Shown in pieces: positions 1-4,423 of a stretch of 11,441 nucleotides of DNA. The translations under genes were made by a program, and so were the position numbers. Below the pieces are notes generated by a model, which made no database searches, was not told where the DNA came from, and saw only the letters and a list, made by a program, of their open reading frames with translations. Source of the stretch: Alphaproteobacteria bacterium (GTDB lineage Bacteria > Pseudomonadota > Alphaproteobacteria > Sphingomonadales > Emcibacteraceae); NCBI GenBank assembly GCA_002401545.1, contig NVTJ01000033.1, positions 12,435-23,875 of the forward strand, written 5' to 3'. Each line of letters begins with the position of its first letter. Position 1 is the first letter of the stretch.

Positions 1-402
1 GATGCCGGGGCCAATGATTATGTGACCAAACCGTTTAAATTCGGCATCCTGCTGGCCCGTGTCCGCGCCCAACTACGCCAGCATGCCATCAGCGAAGATG
101 CCTCTTTTATCATCGGCCCCTATTATTTCAAGCCGGGGGACAAAACCCTCATCAACCGGGATACACAGGAACTGATCCGGCTGACGGAAAAAGAAACCGC
201 CATCCTGAAATACCTCAAACGCTCCGATGGCAATCCCATCAGCCGGGACGTATTGCTGGATGAGGTCTGGGGCTATAATGCCGGGGTGACCACACATACG
301 CTGGAGACTCATATCTATCGCCTGCGTCAGAAAATAGAGCCAAATCCCTCTTCCGCCACCATTCTGATCACCGAAGCCGGGGGCTACCGTCTGGACAATT
401 AA
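1..402 (+). CDS. OmpR-family response regulator, C-terminal part (5' end outside window)
   Basis: The frame is open from base 1 and gives 133 residues, so the gene starts before the window. The first residues, DAGANDYVTKPF, are the end of a CheY-like receiver domain: the lysine of the TKPF segment is the conserved receiver lysine that contacts the phosphoryl group. About 45 residues later a winged-helix DNA-binding domain begins (LTEKETAILKYL, then SRDVLLDEVWGY, THTLETHIYRLRQKIE, and the GGYRL wing), which is the OmpR/PhoB type. It is therefore a transcription factor driven by a partner histidine kinase; neither the kinase nor the phosphorylated Asp is visible. The pterin genes start 40 bases downstream on the same strand, so co-transcription is possible, but a regulatory link is not shown. 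Target genes are unknown. Confidence 0.93.
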   Translation, partial: DAGANDYVTKPFKFGILLARVRAQLRQHAISEDASFIIGPYYFKPGDKTLINRDTQELIRLTEKETAILKYLKRSDGNPISRDVLLDEVWGYNAGVTTHTLETHIYRLRQKIEPNPSSATILITEAGGYRLDN

Positions 403-442
403 ATTCTGGACTCACAGGGTGGACTGAGTTATCAAGCCCTTC

Positions 443-985
443 ATGAGCTTTGAGATTTGTTTCACCCGCCGGTACTGCATGAGCCATCGTCTGTTCAATA
501 TCAGGAACAGCCGCTGTTTTGTCCCCCATGGTCATAACGAATATGTCAAGGTCACGCTGGTCTCCACCGGCCATGACCTTCTGGACGGGGCGGTGAATAT
601 GATGGCCCCCTTTGCGGTACTTAAACGGGTCTGGCACAAGTGGATTGATGACCATGTCGATCACAGCCTGCAACTGTCGAGCCAGGATCAGATGCTGGAT
701 TATTTCAAGACATGTGAGCCGGAAAACCTCAAGCATATCATGATAACGCCGGGTGATCCGACCACAGAAGTTCTCGCCGCCTGTTTTATGTCAAAGATCA
801 ATGCAATCCTGTTGGATCAGGGACTTGCCGTGCGCTGCCGTACGGTTGAGGTCATGGAAACGCCGACCAATACCGTCACTTTCAGCGGTGATCCCGCCAA
901 GGCCATCTGCACCGATCATTATGACGGCGCGGAAAATGCGTGGTGGCAGCGGCCGGACATGTCCATCAACGATCTGGAGCTTTAG
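443..985 (+). CDS. 6-pyruvoyl/6-carboxytetrahydropterin synthase-like protein (PTPS/QueD superfamily)
   Basis: A 180-residue protein of the PTPS/QueD fold, which converts dihydroneopterin triphosphate to 6-carboxy- or 6-pyruvoyl-tetrahydropterin. Visible signatures are the zinc-ligand histidines H15 (MSHRLF) and H29/H31 (HGH); C25 in CxxxHGH, the catalytic-cysteine spacing of QueD (PTPS-I); DH at 73-74; PTTEV at 106-110; and METPTN at 138-143, which carries the substrate-binding Glu. It is longer than typical QueD (about 120 residues) through insertions around 75-105 and a C-terminal tail. The usual Asp of the 'DF.xLK' segment is replaced (MMAPFAVLK, 53-61). No queC or queE is nearby; instead a pteridine-reductase-like SDR starts 2 bases after the stop, so the product may be a reduced pterin cofactor and not queuosine precursor. 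Superfamily is secure; the exact product is open. The ribosome-binding site is weak, and ATG 443 is the first in-frame ATG before the conserved start. Confidence 0.85.
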   Translation: MSFEICFTRRYCMSHRLFNIRNSRCFVPHGHNEYVKVTLVSTGHDLLDGAVNMMAPFAVLKRVWHKWIDDHVDHSLQLSSQDQMLDYFKTCEPENLKHIMITPGDPTTEVLAACFMSKINAILLDQGLAVRCRTVEVMETPTNTVTFSGDPAKAICTDHYDGAENAWWQRPDMSINDLEL

Positions 986-987
986 GG

Positions 988-1764
988 GTGGGAGAGGCCA
1001 TTCTGATAACCGCGGCCGGCAAACGCATCGGAAAATGTCTGGCCATGCGGCTGGCCCGTGACGGCTATTATATCTATCTGCATTATCACACCAACAGGGA
1101 TGAAGCCGAAGAGACTTTGAAATCCATCCGGGAAAATGGCGGGGACGGGGCATTGGTTCAGGGCGACCTTGACCAATACAGCCAAGTCGAGGAGCTATTA
1201 TCAGGCTGCTGCACGCCGGATCATTCCCTGCGCCATGTGATCAATAACGCCTCACAATTTATCGATGACAGCCTTTTTGATTTCACGGAAGAAAGCTTTG
1301 CCTCCCATCAGAATATCAACCTGCGCGCGCCGATGCAACTGGCCCGCGCCCTGTATAACCTGATCCCGGACGGCGAAAAAGGTAGTGTCATCAATATTAT
1401 AGATGCCAAGGTTTTCGCCCTCAATCCCGACTTTCATTCCTATACGTTAAGTAAATTTGCCCTTATGGGGGCAACGGAAATGATGGCTCAGGCCTTAAGC
1501 CCAAGGGTGCGGGTCAATGGCATCGCGCCGGGCCTGACCCTGATCAGCAGCACCCAGAGCGCAGATAATTTCGCCCTGGCCAGCCATCTGAACTTTATCG
1601 GGGAACCGCTTAAGGTGGAGGATATTGCCGCAACCGCGTATCTTCTGATCACAAGCCCGTCCATCAACGGCACCACAATCCCCGTGGACGGCGGGCAGAA
1701 AATGATCAATTTCACCGGCGACGTGGTCAATGTGGCCAAAGCCATCCTGAAAAAATCAGACTGA
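988..1764 (+). CDS. SDR-family oxidoreductase, pteridine reductase / dihydromonapterin reductase-like (FolM/PTR1 type)
   Basis: A 258-residue classical-length short-chain dehydrogenase. The GTG at 988 is preferred over the upstream ATG 940 because GGAG lies 8 bases before it, it gives the normal SDR N-terminus directly before the beta-1 strand (EAILITAAGKRIG), and ATG 940 would overlap the upstream gene by 46 bases. The nucleotide-binding loop is TAAGKRIG (8-15). It follows the TGxxxRxG variant typical of FolM and trypanosomatid PTR1 (with Ala for the first Gly), in place of the usual TGxxxGxG. Other FolM/PTR1-like points are NNAS at 86-89, D139 after strand beta-5 and the YTLSK active site (Y152, K156), followed by VNGIAPG and PVDGGQ. 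Family knowledge suggests NADPH-dependent reduction of a dihydropterin in the cytoplasm. Close linkage to the PTPS-like gene supports a pterin substrate; substrate identity is inferred. The 3' end overlaps the convergent xth gene by 9 bases. Confidence 0.85.
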   Translation: MGEAILITAAGKRIGKCLAMRLARDGYYIYLHYHTNRDEAEETLKSIRENGGDGALVQGDLDQYSQVEELLSGCCTPDHSLRHVINNASQFIDDSLFDFTEESFASHQNINLRAPMQLARALYNLIPDGEKGSVINIIDAKVFALNPDFHSYTLSKFALMGATEMMAQALSPRVRVNGIAPGLTLISSTQSADNFALASHLNFIGEPLKVEDIAATAYLLITSPSINGTTIPVDGGQKMINFTGDVVNVAKAILKKSD

Positions 1765-2553
1765 AAATTCGACCATCACCGGCGCATGATCCGAGGGCCT
1801 CTCCCAGCCCCTGATATTTTCCAGAACCACCATGCTTGCCATCGCAGATTTCAGTGCCGGACTGGCCCAGATATGATCGAGCCTGCGGCCTTTATCGGCG
1901 GCCTTCCAGTCTTTCGCCCGGTAAGACCACCAGCTATAGAGCCGGCGCGGCTCCGGCACGAAATGCCGCATCACATCAAACCAATTGTGGGCCGCCATCA
2001 GGGTCATCATCTTTTCACATTCCAGCGGCGTATGACTGACCACCCTGAGCAGTTTCTTGTGGGACCAGACATCGCTCTCATAAGGCGCAATATTCAAATC
2101 CCCCACCAGAATATATTTACCGTCCCCGGGCAAATCCCGTGACCAGTCTGTCATTTCGTCAAGAAAATCCAGCTTATGAGCAAATTTGTCATTGACCGCC
2201 GCGTCCGGCTCGTCGCCACCAGCGGGCACATAAAAATTATGCAGGTTGATCCCGCCGGGAAGGGTCGCTTCAACATGACGGGCATCCCCCCGGCTGCACC
2301 AGTCCCGCCGTCCGGTATTTTCCAGCGGAATACGTGACATGATGGCAACGCCGTTATAGGATTTCTGCCCGACAATGACATTATGCACGTAACCCCGTTC
2401 GGTAAAATATTCCTCCGGGAACATATGCTCCTGTACTTTGGTTTCCTGAAAACAGATCACATGAGGGGCGTGGTCTTCCACCAACCGCCCTACCTGATCT
2501 ATGCGCGCCCGAACAGAGTTTATATTCCATGTTACCAGCTTGATTTTCGTCAT
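1756..2553 (-). CDS. xthA: Exodeoxyribonuclease III (AP endonuclease)
   Basis: A 265-residue full-length exonuclease III of the ExoIII/APE1 endonuclease-exonuclease-phosphatase fold. It cleaves DNA 5' of abasic sites and removes 3' nucleotides and 3' blocking groups in base-excision repair. All catalytic positions known from the E. coli enzyme are recognisable: N11 (TWNINS), E37 (CFQETKV), Y108, D152 and N154 (GDLNIAP), D226 (RRLDHIW), and D255/H256 (SDHAP). The start is ATG at 2553, preceded by AGGG with a 6-base spacer; this ribosome-binding site overlaps the stop codon of the upstream 194-residue gene, 8 bases away. Translational coupling and a shared mRNA are therefore likely. It ends convergently against the SDR gene with a 9-base overlap and no obvious terminator between them. 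Confidence 0.96.
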   Translation of the reverse strand: MTKIKLVTWNINSVRARIDQVGRLVEDHAPHVICFQETKVQEHMFPEEYFTERGYVHNVIVGQKSYNGVAIMSRIPLENTGRRDWCSRGDARHVEATLPGGINLHNFYVPAGGDEPDAAVNDKFAHKLDFLDEMTDWSRDLPGDGKYILVGDLNIAPYESDVWSHKKLLRVVSHTPLECEKMMTLMAAHNWFDVMRHFVPEPRRLYSWWSYRAKDWKAADKGRRLDHIWASPALKSAMASMVVLENIRGWERPSDHAPVMVEFSV

Positions 2554-2561
2554 TGCTTACC

Positions 2562-3146
2562 CTAAAAAATATTAAATGTCGTACCCATCACGCCCAGCGG
2601 CCACCAGCCGGTTTCAAAAAGTTGATATTTAAGCTTGAAAGGATGGTCATCATCAACCCCGGCCGCGATGACCAGAGCCGCCTGATAACAGGCTTGCACG
2701 CCTTCACCAATGGCGGCTTTCATCAAATCCTCGTCCTCCATATCCCAGCGGTCAGCGGCGATCAATACCCCTTCCCCGACATATTCCGACGCCACAGAAG
2801 TCACATTGGCCAGCACCATTTCCAAAAGTTGGGGATCAATATTATCGGTAACCTCTATGGTGAGAGCCGCCATAAGCTGCTGCTCCACTTCCCAGAACGA
2901 ACTGTTCCAGTCATTGGTCTCCAACGTATGGCCGGCTTCCTGCCAGTCGTCCACTTGTGCCGGTGTCGCCTCGGGAAAACCCAGCGCGTCCAGGTAAGCC
3001 CGCGCCTTTTGCTGCACCTCCCCGTCCAGCGGCTCCCCCACATAACGGAACCAGTCCGTGCGCGGGATCAGCTTGGTGAATCGCGATACGGCAACAAGGG
3101 TGGGATATTCCACCAGCGCATCAATTTCTATTTCTTGCTCATCCAT
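2562..3146 (-). CDS. Uncharacterised acidic 194-residue protein, upstream of xthA
   Basis: I do not recognise a family. The frame is open further upstream (to 3260), but that stretch encodes a low-complexity Phe-rich peptide through a terminator hairpin. The start is therefore taken as ATG 3144-3146, giving a protein that begins MDEQEIEIDALVEYP. It is rich in Asp, Glu and Trp, has no signal peptide or membrane segment, and looks like a soluble cytoplasmic, mostly helical protein. Segments that may be useful for searches are FTKLIPRTDWFRYVG (about 23-37) and the C-terminal GWWPLGVMGTTFNIF. The gene ends 8 bases before xthA and its stop region supplies the xthA ribosome-binding site, so the two are probably one operon. 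There is no Shine-Dalgarno sequence before its ATG (see the promoter entry). A real gene is very likely from codon structure and position; function is unknown. Confidence 0.8.
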   Translation of the reverse strand: MDEQEIEIDALVEYPTLVAVSRFTKLIPRTDWFRYVGEPLDGEVQQKARAYLDALGFPEATPAQVDDWQEAGHTLETNDWNSSFWEVEQQLMAALTIEVTDNIDPQLLEMVLANVTSVASEYVGEGVLIAADRWDMEDEDLMKAAIGEGVQACYQAALVIAAGVDDDHPFKLKYQLFETGWWPLGVMGTTFNIF

Positions 3147-3153
3147 AACATGA

Positions 3154-3181
3154 GTTATAAATGAATAACTCTTATGCTCAA
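3154..3181 (-). promoter_or_regulatory. Candidate promoter of the 194-residue gene / xthA, predicting a leaderless mRNA
   Basis: On the minus strand TTGAGC (3181-3176) and TATAAC (3159-3154) are separated by 16 bases, a fair sigma-70-type match (4/6 and 5/6). Only 7 bases lie between the -10 hexamer and the ATG at 3146, so transcription would begin at or next to the start codon. This agrees with the absence of a Shine-Dalgarno sequence. It lies downstream of the small-RNA terminator, so the gene pair needs a promoter here unless it depends on read-through. Confidence 0.45.
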
Positions 3182-3202
3182 GATAAAAAAATTGCCCAAA
3201 AT

Positions 3203-3230
3203 AAAAAAACCGGGCAAAAAAATTGCCCGG
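3203..3230 (-). terminator. Second, overlapping terminator hairpin
   Basis: Arms 3223-3230 and 3210-3217 form a perfect 8-bp stem (CCGGGCAA/TTGCCCGG) with a 5-base loop, followed on the minus strand by seven T residues (3209-3203). Its first arm is the same segment that forms the second arm of the stronger hairpin at 3224-3249, so only one of the two can form at a time. A further GGGCAA at 3197-3192, also followed by a T run, can pair with part of the second arm. I read this as a back-up terminator. Confidence 0.65.
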
Positions 3231-3249
3231 CCAGCATTCTGACCGGGCA
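3216..3249 (-). terminator. Strong intrinsic terminator of the candidate small RNA
   Basis: Read on the minus strand, TGCCCGGTCAG (3249-3239) and CTGGCCGGGCA (3234-3224) form an 11-bp stem (one G-U) capped by AATG, followed by A and seven T residues (3222-3216). This is a textbook Rho-independent terminator pointing leftward. No protein gene ends just upstream of it: lolA stops more than 400 bases away, beyond the inserted element. Something short must therefore be transcribed here. Confidence 0.85.
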
Positions 3250-3364
3250 GTTCTGTGCAATCAGCACTTACAAGAGGAAGGGGGAGGGAAAAACCTCTTG
3301 CACCATAGTCCGGCATAATGGCAGCCTGAGGAAGGAACGGCCGCACATCAGTTCGTGCTGAACT
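3216..3364 (-). ncRNA. Candidate small RNA with two C/U-rich, anti-Shine-Dalgarno-like loops
   Basis: Predicted transcript of about 150 nt on the minus strand, from a promoter at 3371-3400 to the terminator at 3216-3249. Reading 5' to 3' the sequence can form these elements: a small hairpin AGUUC-AGCAC-GAACU; a GCGGCC/GGCUGC stem with loop GUUCCUUCCUCA; a perfect 7-bp CAAGAGG/CCUCUUG stem (3300-3271) whose 16-base loop reads UUUUUCCCUCCCCCUU; a short GUGC/GCAC hairpin; and the terminator. C/U-rich single-stranded loops that pair with ribosome-binding sites are known in alphaproteobacterial trans-acting small RNAs such as AbcR and the CCUCCUCCC-loop families; similarity here is by architecture only. 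No open frame of any quality lies in it. An alternative is a leader or attenuator of the downstream 194-residue gene. I found no good match to 6S RNA, SRP RNA or tmRNA by eye. The 5' end is approximate. Confidence 0.5.
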
Positions 3365-3370
3365 ATATAT

Positions 3371-3400
3371 TAGATATAGGTAATGATTTTATATTTTCAA
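3371..3400 (-). promoter_or_regulatory. Candidate promoter of the small RNA
   Basis: On the minus strand TTGAAA (3400-3395, 5/6 to the -35 consensus) is followed by an AT-rich spacer and several overlapping -10-like hexamers: TATATC after 16 bases, or TATCTA after 18 bases at 3376-3371. Transcription would start near 3363-3366. The exact -10 is uncertain. The mobile element ends 17 bases upstream of the -35, so the insertion left this promoter intact but replaced what lay further upstream. Confidence 0.4.
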
Positions 3401-3450
3401 GAGAACAACCGTGGCTTAGAGTCTTTCTGCTTTAATTTGACTCAATTTGA

Positions 3451-3545
3451 TGTCATCCTGTTTTTCTGTGGGTCGGCGCGGCCTGCGCTGCGATGCAGCG
3501 CATCGGACAAAGGACGCAACACCCCCACAGAAAAACAGGATGACA
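3451..3545. repeat. First internal palindromic arm of the element
   Basis: The segments 3451-3472 and 3524-3545 are perfect 22-bp inverted copies (left arm begins TGTCATCCTG). Near the tip an 8-bp hairpin TGCGCTGC-GAT-GCAGCGCA lies at 3484-3502. The TGTCATCC...GGATGACA ends resemble palindromic repeats common between genes of several alphaproteobacteria, so this arm may have been a separate repeat before it became part of the larger element. Confidence 0.8.
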
Positions 3546-3552
3546 CCGCAGG

Positions 3553-3648
3553 CCGGGTTCTTTTGCGCTGTGGCTGAGGCACGCTGTTTGAACGATGCCC
3601 TGCATCGTCCGGCAAAGCGGGTCACGCCACAACGCAAAATAATCCCGG
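3553..3648. repeat. Second internal palindromic arm of the element
   Basis: The segments 3553-3574 and 3626-3648 are imperfect inverted copies (CCGGGttcTTTTGCG.TGTGGC type). An inner 7-bp hairpin ACGATGC-CCT-GCATCGT lies at 3592-3608. Its tip sequence (GATGCCCTGCATCGTCCGGCAAAG) resembles the tip of the first arm at 3492-3512, which suggests the two arms are related. Confidence 0.7.
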
Positions 3649-3678
3649 TCAAATGGGTCAAATTAAAGCAGAAAGACT

Positions 3679-4332
3679 CTAGCGGCGCGGTCCGTGTCTT
3701 TTGCCGCGCGGGTCGCGAAAGGTGAAGCGTTTCTTGTCAATCGCCACATTATATTCAGGATTAACCAGAGCCACCCGCGTGGTATAGCCCTGCGCATCCA
3801 CACTCTCCCAGGCGCGAAGTTCCATGGTGCTTTCTTCAAATATCAGAATGATATAACCATATTCCCGGCGTTTGGGGTCAATGACCGGAACTTTGACAAG
3901 ACCGGCAAAACGGATAATGTCGGGAATCTCGATTCTTGAATCAAATTTAATTTCCTCATCCACCAGAATACCAAGCGGGGTTTTTTTGATGGGCCAGCGG
4001 CTGACCTGTTTCACGTCATAATCAATAAAGGTGAGCAATTTTCCGTTGCTGACCAGCAGAAAAGGTGCCTCCTCACCATAATCAAACCGGAGCTTGCCGG
4101 GCCGTTCAAGGTAAAGCGTCCCTTCCATCACAGAGCCATCCGGCGCCCGCTGGATAAAGGTTGCTTTCAATGATCGTATGGCATTGAGGCTCTGTTCTAT
4201 TTTATCAAGGGTTTCGGCATCCCGTGCTTTTTTCTCTGCATCCCTCCCGTCCGGTGCCGGAATATCTGCCGCAACCGACCCCTGAGCCCACAGTAAAATT
4301 GCCATGATAAGACTGGTAAATATGTTTTTCAT
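3679..4332 (-). CDS. lolA: Outer-membrane lipoprotein carrier protein LolA-like
   Basis: From ATG 4332 the product is 217 residues. LolA is the periplasmic chaperone that takes lipoproteins from the LolCDE exporter to the outer membrane. The N-terminus MKNIFTSLIMAILLWAQGSVA is a Sec signal peptide with a likely cut after SVA. The mature part shows the LolA pattern: TFIQRAPDGSVMEGTLYLERPGKLRFDY, then LLVSNGKLLTFIDYDVKQVSRWP, then the C-terminal RFTFRDPR. ATG 4353 (11... fewer than 10 residues longer than 4332 by 7) and GTG 4365 are possible earlier starts in the same frame; none has a good ribosome-binding site, and 4332 was chosen for the cleanest signal peptide. The gene follows ftsK by about 90 bases on the same strand, a common alphaproteobacterial order. 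Its TAG stop (3681-3679) is built from the TA target copy plus the first base of the mobile element, so the original stop and 3' untranslated region were displaced. Confidence 0.92.
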   Translation of the reverse strand: MKNIFTSLIMAILLWAQGSVAADIPAPDGRDAEKKARDAETLDKIEQSLNAIRSLKATFIQRAPDGSVMEGTLYLERPGKLRFDYGEEAPFLLVSNGKLLTFIDYDVKQVSRWPIKKTPLGILVDEEIKFDSRIEIPDIIRFAGLVKVPVIDPKRREYGYIILIFEESTMELRAWESVDAQGYTTRVALVNPEYNVAIDKKRFTFRDPRGKRHGPRR

Positions 4333-4423
4333 TTTACTTTTTAACTCATTCATTAACCAACCCACTGCCAGATACTAAAAGATAATTAGGGCAAAATTTT
4401 GACCTGCAAAAATCCTAAGCGCC

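Larger units (their letters stand above)
3417..3681. mobile_element. Palindromic MITE-like element with TA-flanked 23-bp terminal inverted repeats
   Basis: The termini 3419-3441 and 3657-3679 are perfect 23-bp inverted repeats beginning GAGTCTTTCTGC. Both are flanked directly by TA (3417-3418 and 3680-3681), as expected for a target duplication of an IS630/Tc1-mariner-type transposase. The 261-bp interior contains no transposase; it is filled by two further palindromic arms (3451-3545 and 3553-3648), so the folded strand is a three-way junction. The open frames crossing it on both strands are by-products of the palindromes and have no recognisable domain. The element is non-autonomous and would need a transposase supplied elsewhere in the genome. 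The right TA forms part of the lolA stop codon. The family name is unknown to me; the IS630 link is inferred from the TA flank alone. Confidence 0.75.

Noticed and set aside
940..987. ATG start of the SDR at 940
   Set aside because: It adds 16 residues before the beta-1 strand that do not fit the family, overlaps the PTPS-like gene, and GTG 988 has a good ribosome-binding site.
1756..1764. 9-base convergent overlap of the SDR gene and xthA
   Set aside because: Short convergent overlaps are common in compact genomes; nothing suggests regulation.
3147..3260. N-terminal extension of the 194-residue protein
   Set aside because: It would run through the terminator hairpins and T runs and encodes a Phe-rich stretch unlike the rest of the protein.
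3301..3360. SRP RNA-like GAGGAAGGAA on the plus strand
   Set aside because: The surrounding helix-8 sequence (paired GGUCAGG and GAAGCAGCC parts) is absent and there is no plus-strand terminator.
3216..3364. 6S RNA
   Set aside because: Length is similar and the ends can partly pair (TCAGCAC with GTGCTGA), but local hairpins look better than a single long rod with a central bubble, and the usual gene neighbours are absent.
3416..3725. Open frames of 81 and 92 codons crossing the palindromic element on opposite strands
   Set aside because: They follow the inverted repeats, show no domain, and both strands stay open because of the palindromic composition. No ribosome-binding site was seen.
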